From assembly GCA_004555655.1 (NCBI GenBank), contig SFHJ01000004.1, forward strand, positions 40,094 through 104,093: DNA of 64,000 nt. The letters run 5' to 3'. Below are positions 49,023 through 57,572 of the stretch, piece after piece. The position numbers and the translations under genes are program-made. A model generated the notes under the pieces. That model had not been told where the DNA came from. It made no database searches and saw only the letters and a list, made by a program, of their open reading frames with translations. How positions within the stretch are numbered: the stretch's first letter is position 1; the number at the start of each line of letters is the position of its first letter. This DNA is from Clostridiales bacterium (GTDB lineage Bacteria; Bacillota; Clostridia; Oscillospirales; Oscillospiraceae).

Positions 49023-49052
49023 AAAAAGCCGGGCTTTGTGCCCGGCTTTTTT
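49023..49052 (+). terminator. Terminator of the binding-protein gene
   Basis: AAAAAGCCGGGC-TTTGT-GCCCGGCTTTTTT, a strong stem and T-tract. Confidence 0.95.
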
Positions 49053-49146
49053 ACGCCTTGCTAAGGAAGAAAATTCATAATTCGTTCAGGAAATTACGGC
49101 GGAATCTGGTATGATACATGAAAAAGTGTAAAAGGCCGGAAATCGG

Positions 49147-49626
49147 ATGGGTTTTTTGTATTGCTTACTCTATGCCATTGCGCTCGGCATTATCAGCTTC
49201 CTGCTTGGACGGCTGCTGCCAAAGTCGTGGTTTCATTTTGACCGTGCGCCGTTTCGCGCCTTCGGTTGGGAGAAGGATGGGCGTGTGTATCTGAAGATCG
49301 ACATTAACCGCTGGCAAAACCGCGTGCCGGATATGAGCAGGATTTTCCCCGGACTCATGCCTGCAAAGTCGCTCGACAGGCTGCCGGATCAGCAGGGGCT
49401 TCTGCGGATGCTGCAGGAGACATGCGTGGCAGAGGCGGTGCATGTGGTTTTGTGTGTGCTGGGCCTGCCGTGCCTGTGGCTGTGGCCCGGTGCGGGCGGT
49501 GTGATTGCCTGTCTTGTGTATGTGCTGTTGGGCAATCTGCCGTTTATCCTGATCCAGCGCTATAACCGCCCGCGTCTTGCGCGGATGTATCTGCGCAGGC
49601 AGAAACAGAAAGAAGGAACGACATGA
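49147..49626 (+). CDS. CrtO-like acyltransferase family membrane protein
   Basis: A 159-aa protein with an N-terminal helix, two C-terminal helices (about 100-142) and a middle segment (WQNRVPDMSRIFPGLMPAKSL, ETCVAEAVHVVL) resembling the glycosyl-4,4'-diaponeurosporenoate acyltransferase (CrtO) family of staphylococci. No carotenoid genes are nearby; the coupled downstream glycosyltransferase suggests lipid or glycolipid acylation. It overlaps that gene by 4 bp (ATGA). Confidence 0.75.
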   Translation: MGFLYCLLYAIALGIISFLLGRLLPKSWFHFDRAPFRAFGWEKDGRVYLKIDINRWQNRVPDMSRIFPGLMPAKSLDRLPDQQGLLRMLQETCVAEAVHVVLCVLGLPCLWLWPGAGGVIACLVYVLLGNLPFILIQRYNRPRLARMYLRRQKQKEGTT

Positions 49627-50729
49627 AGGTTTTGATTCTGAGCTGCAATACCGGCGGCGGGCACAATGCCTGCGCGCAGGCGCTTTCGCAGCAGCTTGAA
49701 AAAATGGGCCATGAAAGCGTGACGCTCGACGCGCTTGGCTACGTCTCCGACCGCGTCTCCCGCCTGGTCAGCAACTGGCATGTGCGATTCTACCGCCATT
49801 TCCCCAAGCTCTACGGCAAGGGATACCATTACGCTGAGGAGCACCCGGCCACGTTTGACGAGGACTCGGCTGCGTGCCGCATCCTGCGAAGCGGCTGTGA
49901 GCGCATGCGGCAGGAGATCGAAAGCGGCGGCTATGGCGCGGTAATCTGCACGCACCTGTTCCCGGCGATGATGCTGAGCTTTATCCAGCATGCAAAGCCG
50001 CTTGCCGTGCGCACGTGCTTCCTCGCTACCGACTATACCGCAAGCCCAAGCTGCAACTGTGTCAATCTCGATGTTTGCGTCATTCCCGACGCGTCTTTGA
50101 CGGAGGAATTTGTCCGCGCGGGCATCGACAGAGCGTCCATTGCGCCGCTGGGTATCCCGGTCCGCGCCATGTTTGCAAGCCGGACTGACGCCGTACAGGC
50201 CAAGCGCGCGTTTCAGATCGACCCTGCGCACCGGCACCTTGTCATCATGTCCGGCAGTATGGGCTGCGGCCCGATTGGCGAGGTGGTCGCGCGCATTGCA
50301 AAATCGATGCCCGATTCGTGTGAGCTCAGCGTTGTCTGCAGCAGCAATAAAAAGCTCTACCGCAAGCTGCGGATGCGCTTTGGGTATAAGAAAAACGTGC
50401 ATGTGCTGGGATTTGTGAAAAATATTTCCCGGCTTCTTGACAGCGCGGACGTGTTTATCACCAAGCCCGGCGGCATCAGCACCACCGAGGCGGTGGTCAA
50501 GGGCGTGCCCATGGTGCTCATCAACGCCGTAGGCGGCTGCGAGACGCACAATCTGGAGTTTTTTGTCTCGCGCGGCGCGGCTTGTACGGCGGACACGCCC
50601 AAGGAGCTTGCGTGGCAAAGCCTGCAGCTGCTGCAGAACGGCCCGCGTCTGGCGTCCATGCGCCGGGCAATGCGGGAGCTGGAGTACGCAGGAGCGGCAG
50701 AACGCATCTGCGCGCGCGTCTGTGAATAA
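49623..50729 (+). CDS. MGDG synthase/UgtP-type glycolipid glycosyltransferase
   Basis: A 368-aa GT28 enzyme. The N-terminal MGDG-synthase domain (LILSCNTGGGHNACAQAL) precedes a UDP-sugar-binding C-terminal lobe (VIMSGSMGCGPIGEVV, VFITKPGGISTTEAVVKGVPMVL). It probably transfers glucose or galactose to diacylglycerol at the membrane. It is translationally coupled to the CrtO-like gene, so the two may make an acylated glycolipid. A duplicated hairpin/repeat element follows. Confidence 0.92.
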   Translation: MKVLILSCNTGGGHNACAQALSQQLEKMGHESVTLDALGYVSDRVSRLVSNWHVRFYRHFPKLYGKGYHYAEEHPATFDEDSAACRILRSGCERMRQEIESGGYGAVICTHLFPAMMLSFIQHAKPLAVRTCFLATDYTASPSCNCVNLDVCVIPDASLTEEFVRAGIDRASIAPLGIPVRAMFASRTDAVQAKRAFQIDPAHRHLVIMSGSMGCGPIGEVVARIAKSMPDSCELSVVCSSNKKLYRKLRMRFGYKKNVHVLGFVKNISRLLDSADVFITKPGGISTTEAVVKGVPMVLINAVGGCETHNLEFFVSRGAACTADTPKELAWQSLQLLQNGPRLASMRRAMRELEYAGAAERICARVCE

Positions 50730-50737
50730 CGGATCAA

Positions 50738-50949
50738 AAGCCCGTCCACCATTCGGTGGACGGGCACAGCGTGTCGAAAAAGCCTCGCAGAGTTTCGCGC
50801 CCGCAGGCGCGAAAGACATGTGGATCATTTTTCCCGGCGGCGTGTACGTCGGGAAAAATACACTCGCAGCAGGCCGCGGCCTGTTGTCGAAAAACTCCAA
50901 AGGAGTTTTTCGACAGCCTCAAGCCCGTCCACCATTCGGTGGACGGGCA
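50738..50949 (+). repeat. Intergenic structured repeat flanked by duplicated terminator hairpins
   Basis: A 29-nt sequence containing the hairpin CCCGTCCACC-ATTC-GGTGGACGGG occurs at 50738-50766 and again, identically, at 50921-50949. Between them lies a ~150-bp element with terminal inverted repeats TGTCGAAAAA (50772) and TTTTTCGACA (50906) and three internal hairpins (50793-50814, 50827-50859, 50885-50915). It has no coding frame. The left hairpin ends the glycosyltransferase and the right one ends thiN on the other strand. A related copy starts at 63891. Confidence 0.85.
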
Positions 50950-50953
50950 ATTT

Positions 50954-51583
50954 TCATGTTTCGCTGAAAATACGCATCAGCAGAAGGACACCCTCTCCCA
51001 CACGCACGCTGGCTGTTCTGCCGGGCAGCACTTCGTTGCTCACGCCGTACTGGTAGTCGCAGTGGATCTCGGCGTCTTTCAGCGGGAACTTCGCGCCTTC
51101 AATCGTGACATGCCGCGCCGGGCCGTCTACGCACAGCAGTGAGAAAAAGCGGCAGCCGGCTTCGATGCAGGCCTCTTCGCGCGAGACGATGCGCATGTCG
51201 GAAACGTCGTCCATCAGAACGGCCTTCTTCCCGAGCCGGTCAAGCATCACAAGAAGCGATACATTGGCAAGCGTGTGGTCGAGCCGTCCGCCCGCCGCGC
51301 CCAGCAGCACAAACTCGTCGAACCCGCGCCGGAGCGCCTCCTTGACGGCGTAGACGGTATCGGTGTCGTCTTTTTCACGCGGCAGTGTGATGACCGGCGC
51401 GTCGGGCAGGGGAGCGGTATATGAGTCAAAATCCCCGACAATCAGATCCGGCGGTGCGCCAAGTGGCTGCATGTGGCGCAGGCCGCAGTCGCAGTAGATG
51501 CAGAAATCACCTTCGTGCAGCGCAGCGCGCATGCGCGCGTAATCTTTCACCGGCGCGCCGCCGATGATGACACACCGGCTCAT
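50954..51583 (-). CDS. thiN: Thiamine pyrophosphokinase
   Basis: A 209-aa enzyme making thiamine pyrophosphate from thiamine and ATP. LIVGDFDSYTAPLPDAP and REKDDTDTVYAVKEAL are the catalytic Asp-rich motifs, and GGRLDHTLANVSLL is the third signature. The ATG at 51583 overlaps the cytX stop (ATGA). It is the last gene of the thiamine operon, a salvage step. In many Firmicutes it sits next to rsgA-rpe instead. Confidence 0.93.
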   Translation of the reverse strand: MSRCVIIGGAPVKDYARMRAALHEGDFCIYCDCGLRHMQPLGAPPDLIVGDFDSYTAPLPDAPVITLPREKDDTDTVYAVKEALRRGFDEFVLLGAAGGRLDHTLANVSLLVMLDRLGKKAVLMDDVSDMRIVSREEACIEAGCRFFSLLCVDGPARHVTIEGAKFPLKDAEIHCDYQYGVSNEVLPGRTASVRVGEGVLLLMRIFSET

Positions 51584-52749
51584 GCCTTTGTCCTCGCGCG
51601 GAGCTGATGCACTGCGATGCACAGAAGGGCCGTAATGAGCATATCCGGCAGCGTATTGCCGACAACGATGTCCACGCGCATCAGAAGCCGGTAGAGCGCA
51701 AAGCCGATAACCCAGATGATGAGATTCTGCACGTTGACCTGCCGCTCGCTGTAGTCGCGCTTCAGAATGATAAAGTCTGCGATCTGGATGGCGATCATCG
51801 GCGCGAAAACGGAGCCGATCAGATAGAGAAAGTCCGTGATGTTGTCCATCGGGTAAACAATCGCGCCGACCGTGCCGAGCACGGTCGCACCCAGCGCGAC
51901 CCATTTGCCGTTGATTTTGCTGAAGACCGACTCACTGGACACACCGGCGGAGTACGCGTCGAGGAAGGTCGTGGTCACAGTGGAGAACACAATGATAAGA
52001 AGGCCCACCACGCCGAGTCCGGCCTTGAGCAGAATCTGCGCGATGTCGGATTCGCCCGTGAAAATGGCCGCGCCCATGCCGATCAGATACATCCAGCAGC
52101 TGACAAGACCGTAGACGGCCGCGCTGACAGCCGTGGCCTTGACGGGCTTCTGCGCGCTCTGGGTGTAGTCGCTGATGAGCGGCAGCCACGAAAGCGGCAT
52201 CGCGACCGACAGCTCGACTGCTGCACCGAAGCTCATGCTGTCGCCGGAGAGCGCCGCGCCGCCGCCGCGGAACACGACCACGGACAAAACCAGCGTCAGA
52301 ACGAAAAGCGCAGCCATCGCGACGGTATTGATTCTGCCGAGGTTTTTGATGCCGATGAGAATCCACAGCGCGATGAGCGCGCCGATCACAACGCACCACA
52401 CCCAGCGCCCGGCGGCAAAGATGCCGTCTGCGGCCAGCGCGCCGTCGTAGATCATGATGGCCGTCCAGCCGACGAGCTGCAGAATGTTGAGCAGCGAGAA
52501 CAGAAGGCTGCCCTTCTGGCCGAAGCTCATCTTTACAGTCTCCATCGCGCTTCTGCGTGCCTTGCCGCCAATCAGGCCCGCCAAAAACAGCAGTGCGCAG
52601 CCGATGATGTGTCCGATGACAATGGCGAGCACGCCCTTGCCGAAGCCGAGCGGGGCAAAATAGGTACCTGTCAGAATTTCGGCGATGGATACGCCCGCGC
52701 CGAACCAGATCAGGCCGTTTTCAAAGACCGAAGTCTTTTTTTCTTCCAT
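51580..52749 (-). CDS. cytX: CytX-type NCS1 permease (probable hydroxymethylpyrimidine transporter)
   Basis: A 389-aa NCS1-family permease with about 12 helices (FENGLIWFGAGVSIAEILTG, STVTTTFLDAYSAGVSS). CytX proteins occur in thiamine operons and are predicted HMP importers. Its place between thiD and thiN under a TPP riboswitch, with no thiC in the operon, supports that. The start at 52749 follows AGGGAGGCTGTGTAAC. Confidence 0.88.
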   Translation of the reverse strand: MEEKKTSVFENGLIWFGAGVSIAEILTGTYFAPLGFGKGVLAIVIGHIIGCALLFLAGLIGGKARRSAMETVKMSFGQKGSLLFSLLNILQLVGWTAIMIYDGALAADGIFAAGRWVWCVVIGALIALWILIGIKNLGRINTVAMAALFVLTLVLSVVVFRGGGAALSGDSMSFGAAVELSVAMPLSWLPLISDYTQSAQKPVKATAVSAAVYGLVSCWMYLIGMGAAIFTGESDIAQILLKAGLGVVGLLIIVFSTVTTTFLDAYSAGVSSESVFSKINGKWVALGATVLGTVGAIVYPMDNITDFLYLIGSVFAPMIAIQIADFIILKRDYSERQVNVQNLIIWVIGFALYRLLMRVDIVVGNTLPDMLITALLCIAVHQLRARTKA

Positions 52750-52750
52750 G

Positions 52751-53557
52751 TTACACAGCCTCCCTTGCAAATTCACCCTGCAGGTTGAATGCATGATTCA
52801 TCGGGCCGCTGCCTGCGCCCAGATCGAGCATCGCTGCCAGCGCGCCGGAGATGTAGTCTTTGGCACGCTGCACAGCCTGCGTGAGCGGGTAGCCCTTGGC
52901 AAGATTCGCCGCTATGGCGCTCGAGAGCGTGCAGCCCGTACCGTGGGTGTTGGGATTGTCAATGCGCCGGCCGCGGAACCATTGCGCCGTACCGGAGGCA
53001 TAGAGCAGATCATTTGCATCGTTGAGGTTATGTCCGCCCTTGCACAATACTGCGCAGCCATAGCGCGCAGAGATTACCTCAGCCGCGCGCTGCATGTCGT
53101 CCTCCGAACGGACAGGCATCTGCGCCAGTATCTCGGCTTCGGGGATGTTGGGCGTTACGACTGCCGCAAGCGGCAAAAGCGCGCGCGTCAGGACTGCGAC
53201 AGCCTCAGGCTCGATCAGGCGCGCGCCGCTGGTGGCTACCATCACGGGGTCAAGCACAATGTTTTCCGCGCCGTAGAAGCGCAGCCGTTCCGCAATCGTC
53301 TCAATCAGGCCGGAGGAGGAGACCATGCCGATCTTGACCGCATCCGGGCGGATGTCGGTGAACACGCAGTCGATCTGCTGCGCTAGGAATTGTGGGGTCA
53401 CTTCCAGTACCCCCGCTACGCCGGTTGTGTTCTGCGCGGTCAGCGCGGTGATCGCGCTCATCGCAAACACACCATTCATGCACATGGTCTTGATGTCTGC
53501 CTGAATGCCGGCGCCTCCGCTGGAATCGCTTCCAGCAATTGTTAATGCTGTTTTCAT
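52751..53557 (-). CDS. thiD: HMP/HMP-P kinase
   Basis: A 268-aa ribokinase-fold enzyme phosphorylating hydroxymethylpyrimidine twice. TIAGSDSSGGAGIQADIKT is the N-terminal signature, LDPVMVATSG lines the active site and NTHGTGCTLSSAIAANLAKG is the anion hole with catalytic Asp-equivalent region. An AAAGGAGAAACAG RBS precedes it. It starts 92 bp after thiE, and that gap holds a structured RNA candidate. Confidence 0.95.
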   Translation of the reverse strand: MKTALTIAGSDSSGGAGIQADIKTMCMNGVFAMSAITALTAQNTTGVAGVLEVTPQFLAQQIDCVFTDIRPDAVKIGMVSSSGLIETIAERLRFYGAENIVLDPVMVATSGARLIEPEAVAVLTRALLPLAAVVTPNIPEAEILAQMPVRSEDDMQRAAEVISARYGCAVLCKGGHNLNDANDLLYASGTAQWFRGRRIDNPNTHGTGCTLSSAIAANLAKGYPLTQAVQRAKDYISGALAAMLDLGAGSGPMNHAFNLQGEFAREAV

Positions 53558-53649
53558 CTGTTTCTCCTTTCAAACTCGCATTACTTTTCTAACGCGACAG
53601 AAGGTGGTGCCCCCAATCTGCCGCGGAAGCCTCGTTCGAGGCGGGCTTC
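53558..53649 (-). promoter_or_regulatory. Structured thiE-thiD spacer of unknown class
   Basis: On the minus strand three stems can form: GCCTCG-AA-CGAGGC; GCGGCAGA with TCTGTCGC (one G.U); and CGCGTTA with TAATGCG (one G.U), the last two mutually exclusive in part. TPP-aptamer motifs are absent. It is the only long spacer in an otherwise tightly packed operon, so internal regulation or RNA processing is possible. Confidence 0.45.
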
Positions 53650-54282
53650 TCAGATGAGCTGCGCAGCCTGTGCACGCAGCGACTGTGCACTGGCACGAAT
53701 ATCGGCGGCGCCGAAGACGGCGGACACGACGGCAAAGCCCGCCGCGCCGCTTCCAGCCAGCTGCGTCATATTCTCCAGCGTGATGCCACCGATGGCGACG
53801 GCAGGGATCGACACGCTTGCGCAGATCTCTTTGAGCTGTGCGTGCGTGATACGGACGGCGTTTTTCTTGGTGGGCGAGGGGAATACTGCGCCCACACCGA
53901 GGTAGTCCGCGCCTCCTGCTTCGGCTGCCTGCGCCTGCAGAACGGTCTTAGCCGTCGTACCGATGATGAAGCCGCTGCCGGCAGCTTTGCGGACCTCGGC
54001 CGCGGACAGATCCTCCTGCCCGACGTGTACGCCGTCTGCGCCGGCTGCCAGCGCGACGGAAAGACTGTCATTAATGATGAGCGGCGCGCCATATCGGTGG
54101 CACAGCGGCAGCAGACACTTTGCCTCGCGGATGAAATCGTCCGCGGAAAGCTGCTTTTCGCGCAGCTGCACGCAGCTTACGCCGCCCGAAAGCGCCAGCT
54201 CCACCTGTTCGTACAGGCTCAGCGCGCCAGTCCACGCGCGGTCTGTCACGGCGTAGAGCAAAAGACTGGTTCTGTCAAGCAT
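53650..54282 (-). CDS. thiE: Thiamine phosphate synthase
   Basis: A 210-aa TIM barrel joining HMP-PP and thiazole phosphate. IINDSLSVALAAGADGVHVGQEDLS binds pyrophosphate and Mg, split here between two conserved loops; GTTAKT and GAVFPSPTKK bind the thiazole; AIGGIT binds phosphate. The start at 54282 follows AAAAAGGAGACAGAAC. It overlaps tenI by 8 bp. Confidence 0.95.
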   Translation of the reverse strand: MLDRTSLLLYAVTDRAWTGALSLYEQVELALSGGVSCVQLREKQLSADDFIREAKCLLPLCHRYGAPLIINDSLSVALAAGADGVHVGQEDLSAAEVRKAAGSGFIIGTTAKTVLQAQAAEAGGADYLGVGAVFPSPTKKNAVRITHAQLKEICASVSIPAVAIGGITLENMTQLAGSGAAGFAVVSAVFGAADIRASAQSLRAQAAQLI

Positions 54283-54883
54283 GTTCTGTCTCCTTTTTGA
54301 ATGAAGCAAGATATTCCGCCGGGTCGGCGCAGCGCATAAGGCCGCTCATCACGCATACGCCTGCCGCGCCCGCTTTGGCGGCGCACGCAGCGTTTTCCGG
54401 GCCGATACCGCCGATGGCGAAGACCGGGATGGACACGGCTCTGCAGACCTCCTGCAGAAAATCAAGCCCACGCGGCGGCAGGTCTTTTTTGCAGCCGGTG
54501 GCGAACACATGCCCGGCCGTGATGTAGCGGCAGCCGAGCGACGCGGCAAGCTGCGCGTCCTGCGCCGAGTGGCACGACGCGCCCAGTGCAGAAAACTGCG
54601 CGCGCATGTCGGGCGGGAGCGTTTGCAGCTGCCAGAGCGGCAGATGCAGCGCCTTGGCGTGCAGGCGCGCAGCCGCTTCCGGAAAGCCATGCAGGATACA
54701 GGGCGCTGCATACCGGCGGCAGATTGTGAGAACCGCTTCCGCCAGCGCCTCATATTCAGCCTCCGAAAGGTCTTTTTCGCGCAGTACAATGGCGGCAGGG
54801 CCCGCTTCGGCGATGCGCGCGATGCGCGTCAGAAAATCCCCGGCGCAGAGCTTGCGGTTCGTGATGCAGATGACGTTACACAT
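54275..54883 (-). CDS. tenI: TenI-type thiazole tautomerase
   Basis: A 202-aa ThiE-like barrel. It lacks the ThiE GVHVGQ loop but has HSAQDAQLAASLGCRYITAG and GHVFATGCKKDLPPRG, matching Bacillus TenI, which converts the ThiG product to the aromatic carboxythiazole. The start at 54883 (MCNVICITNRKL) overlaps the thiH stop by 8 bp. Its presence next to a true thiE argues against a second thiamine phosphate synthase. Confidence 0.88.
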   Translation of the reverse strand: MCNVICITNRKLCAGDFLTRIARIAEAGPAAIVLREKDLSEAEYEALAEAVLTICRRYAAPCILHGFPEAAARLHAKALHLPLWQLQTLPPDMRAQFSALGASCHSAQDAQLAASLGCRYITAGHVFATGCKKDLPPRGLDFLQEVCRAVSIPVFAIGGIGPENAACAAKAGAAGVCVMSGLMRCADPAEYLASFKKETEHA

Positions 54884-56129
54884 ACAGATAGTCGTTGAGA
54901 ACCGGCTGCAGGCCCTCGTGCGCCATGTCCTCGTACATGCGGCGGAAGCTCCGGCCGTCATTGATCTCAAACTGCTCGTCGCCAGCGTCCTGCTGCTGCT
55001 CTTTTCCGGTGTATTTGCTCTCATGGTCGCCGATGCCGGTCGACACGCCGGCAGAGACCTTGGTGGCTGCAATCTTTACGATGCCGTTGCGGAACTGCGC
55101 GCTTTCGCGCGAAGAGACCGTGATGCCTGCGAACGGAAGAAAGATGCGGTAGGCACACAAAATCTGGCACAGCTGCGTCTCGTGCACGTCCTGTGGATTG
55201 ATTTTATCGTTGTTGATGATGGGCCGCAGGCGCGGGCACGACAGCGACATCTCCGCCTGCGGGTACTTTCTCTGCAAATAGTACAGGTGCAGCGCGCTTG
55301 CCAGCGCGTCCTTGCGGAAATCCGACAGGCCCAGAAGCGCTGAGAACGCCACTCCGCGCATGCCTGCCATGAGCGCGCGCTCCTGCGCGTCGAAGCGGTA
55401 TGGCCAGACGCGTTTGTGCCCGGCCAGATGCAGCGTCTCGTATTTCACGGTGTCGTATGTTTCCTGGAATACGGTCACATAGTCTGCACCGCATTCGTGC
55501 AGATAGCGGTATTCGTCGGTGTTGACGGGGTAGATCTCAAGACCTACCATGCGGAAGTATTTCCGGGCCAGCTTGCAGGCCTCGCCGATGTATTGTACAT
55601 CGCTCATCGTGCGGCTCTCGCCTGTGAGCATCAAAATCTCCTCCATGCCGGAGTCGGCAATCACCTGCATCTCGTGTTCAATCTGCTCCATGCTCAGGCG
55701 CATGCGATGGATGTGGTTATAACAGTTGAAGCCGCAGTAGACGCAGTAGTTTTCGCAGTAGTTGGCGATGTAGAGCGGCGTGAAGAGGTAGACGGTGTTG
55801 CCAAAGTGCTTTCTCGTCTCCAGCCGCGCCTTCTGCGCCATCTGTTCGAGAAACGGCCCGGCGGCGGGTGAGAGAAGCGCCTTGAAGTCCTCAATCGAGC
55901 ATGTCTCATGCTCCAGCGCCGCCTTCACGTCGCGCGCTGTGTAGCGGCCGGGGTCGTAGCTTTCCATCTGTGCCATGACCTTGGCGCAGATGTCAGATGA
56001 AATCTGCTCCATACCGGGAAGGTATTCCATATGGTTTTTGCGGGACGAGGGGTCATTTTCCAGCCGGTGCTTTTTTTCCAGCGCCGCCGGGCTTAAAAAT
56101 CCGGAGTCGACAAAAAATTGGTTTTCCAT
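54876..56129 (-). CDS. thiH: Radical SAM tyrosine lyase (dehydroglycine synthase)
   Basis: A 417-aa radical SAM enzyme cleaving tyrosine to dehydroglycine for thiazole formation in anaerobes. The cluster motif is Cys125-x3-Cys129-x2-Cys132 (CENYCVYCGF). The BATS-type C-terminal half contains SLSCPRLRPI and the end motif DGRSFRRMYEDM. Use of ThiH rather than oxygen-dependent ThiO fits an anaerobe. A GAGGTGGCAGT RBS precedes the ATG. Confidence 0.96.
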   Translation of the reverse strand: MENQFFVDSGFLSPAALEKKHRLENDPSSRKNHMEYLPGMEQISSDICAKVMAQMESYDPGRYTARDVKAALEHETCSIEDFKALLSPAAGPFLEQMAQKARLETRKHFGNTVYLFTPLYIANYCENYCVYCGFNCYNHIHRMRLSMEQIEHEMQVIADSGMEEILMLTGESRTMSDVQYIGEACKLARKYFRMVGLEIYPVNTDEYRYLHECGADYVTVFQETYDTVKYETLHLAGHKRVWPYRFDAQERALMAGMRGVAFSALLGLSDFRKDALASALHLYYLQRKYPQAEMSLSCPRLRPIINNDKINPQDVHETQLCQILCAYRIFLPFAGITVSSRESAQFRNGIVKIAATKVSAGVSTGIGDHESKYTGKEQQQDAGDEQFEINDGRSFRRMYEDMAHEGLQPVLNDYLYV

Positions 56130-56138
56130 ACTGCCACC

Positions 56139-56912
56139 TCAGTCATGCAGAAAGCCAGTCAGCGGGTCAGAGGCCGCTGCTCCGCGCAGCAGAACGCGCC
56201 CAAGACCCGACAGATATGCCTTCCGGCCAGCCTCAATGGCCTGCCGGAACGCTGCAGCCATCAGCGGCAGATCGCCCGCAGTCGCCAGCGCAGTATTGGC
56301 CATAATGGCTGCTGCGCCCATCTCCATCGCCTCACACGCCTGCGACGGACGGCCGATGCCGGCGTCCACAATGACGGGCAGGTCGATCTCGTGAATCAGA
56401 ATTTCAATGAATTCGCGCGTGGCAAGACCCTTGTTTGAACCAATGGGCGCGGCCAACGGCATCACGGCTGCTGCACCGGCGCTGACCAGATCGCGCGCGA
56501 CGTTGAGGTCGGGATACATGTAGGGCATGACGATAAAGCCCTCCTTTGCCAGAATTTCGGTGGCGCGGATGGTCTCGGCGTTGTCGGGCAGCAGATACTT
56601 GCTGTCGCGCATGATTTCAATTTTGACAAAGTCTCCGCAGCCGAGCTCGCGCGCCAGCCGCGCAATGCGAACGGCCTCGCCGGCGTTGCGCGCGCCGGAG
56701 GTGTTGGGCAGCAGCGTAACGCCCTTGGGGATGTAGTCAAGGATGTTCTCCTGTGCTTTTGTGTTTGCGCGGCGCACCGCCAGCGTGATGATCTGCGCGC
56801 CCGCGTCCTTGACGGCGGCTTCAATCAGGTTCAGAGAATATTTACCGGAGCCGAGGATGAAGCGCGAAGTGAACTCGTGTCCGCCGATGATGAGTTTGTC
56901 GTTTGTCTGCAT
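56139..56912 (-). CDS. thiG: Thiazole synthase
   Basis: A 257-aa TIM barrel. Lys in VKIEIMRDSKYLLPD forms the Schiff base with deoxyxylulose phosphate, and PVIVDAGIGRPSQACEAMEMG and MANTALATAGDLP are signature loops. It works with ThiS-thiocarboxylate and ThiH product. Located between thiF and thiH. Confidence 0.96.
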   Translation of the reverse strand: MQTNDKLIIGGHEFTSRFILGSGKYSLNLIEAAVKDAGAQIITLAVRRANTKAQENILDYIPKGVTLLPNTSGARNAGEAVRIARLARELGCGDFVKIEIMRDSKYLLPDNAETIRATEILAKEGFIVMPYMYPDLNVARDLVSAGAAAVMPLAAPIGSNKGLATREFIEILIHEIDLPVIVDAGIGRPSQACEAMEMGAAAIMANTALATAGDLPLMAAAFRQAIEAGRKAYLSGLGRVLLRGAAASDPLTGFLHD

Positions 56913-56935
56913 ATTATGTACCTTCTTTCAGAGTT

Positions 56936-57571
56936 TCAGGCGTCCAGTTCGCCCGCAAGGATGCGCAGGACCGTCTGCGCCTGATGTGCAGCGCATGCCA
57001 TGACGCGTGGAGCAAACAGTCCCGGCACGGCGAAAACGTCGCTTTGTCCGTCGCCGCAGAGATAGAATCTTTCTGTAATGCGGCGTGTTTTGATTGCGTT
57101 GGCAGAGCCGATGCCCGCCATCCCGGACGCTGCGACAAGATATTTTTCAGGAAAACGCTCCAGAATGCCGTTTACCAGCATGGCTTTCTGCTCTGCGCCG
57201 TCAAACGCCTCGCAGATAATGGAATCGTCCTCCAGCAGCGATGCGAAATTGTCCTGCGAGATGCGCACGTTATCCGCGCGTATCTCGCAGTACGGCGCGA
57301 TGGCCAGCAGCGTCTCGCGCAGCGCCAGCGCCTTCGGCCTGCCGAGCTGGGAAACGGCATATTGCTGGCGGTTGAGATTGGTGGGCTCCACCGTGTCGAA
57401 GTCGATCAGATGCAGCCGCCCCACACCGGCGCGGGCCAGGCAGACGGCGATGTTTGAACCCAGCCCGCCCAGACCGCAGATGGCTACGGCGGCGGCTTCA
57501 AAGCGCGCCTGCAGCGCCTCTCCATGACGCGAGGCAAGCGCGTCGTGCAGTTCCTGCCTGCTAATTCCCAT
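56936..57571 (-). CDS. thiF: ThiF-family ThiS adenylyltransferase
   Basis: A 211-aa E1-like enzyme. The ATP loop is ICGLGGLGSNIAVCLARAG, followed by LIDFDTVEPTNLNRQQY with the conserved Arg/Gln. It adenylates the C-terminal glycine of ThiS. The start at 57571 follows GAGGCGGCTGAG. It lacks the CxxC zinc pairs of MoeB-type enzymes, as in the short clostridial ThiF group. Confidence 0.93.
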   Translation of the reverse strand: MGISRQELHDALASRHGEALQARFEAAAVAICGLGGLGSNIAVCLARAGVGRLHLIDFDTVEPTNLNRQQYAVSQLGRPKALALRETLLAIAPYCEIRADNVRISQDNFASLLEDDSIICEAFDGAEQKAMLVNGILERFPEKYLVAASGMAGIGSANAIKTRRITERFYLCGDGQSDVFAVPGLFAPRVMACAAHQAQTVLRILAGELDA

Positions 57572-57572
57572 C

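Noticed and set aside
53558..53649. A second TPP riboswitch upstream of thiD
   Set aside because: A CTGAGA occurs at the thiE stop, but the ACCTGAT...GGATAATGCCA core is absent and the stem arrangement differs.
54275..54883. A second thiE
   Set aside because: It lacks the ThiE pyrophosphate loop and carries the TenI GHVFxTxCKK signature, so it is annotated as the tautomerase.
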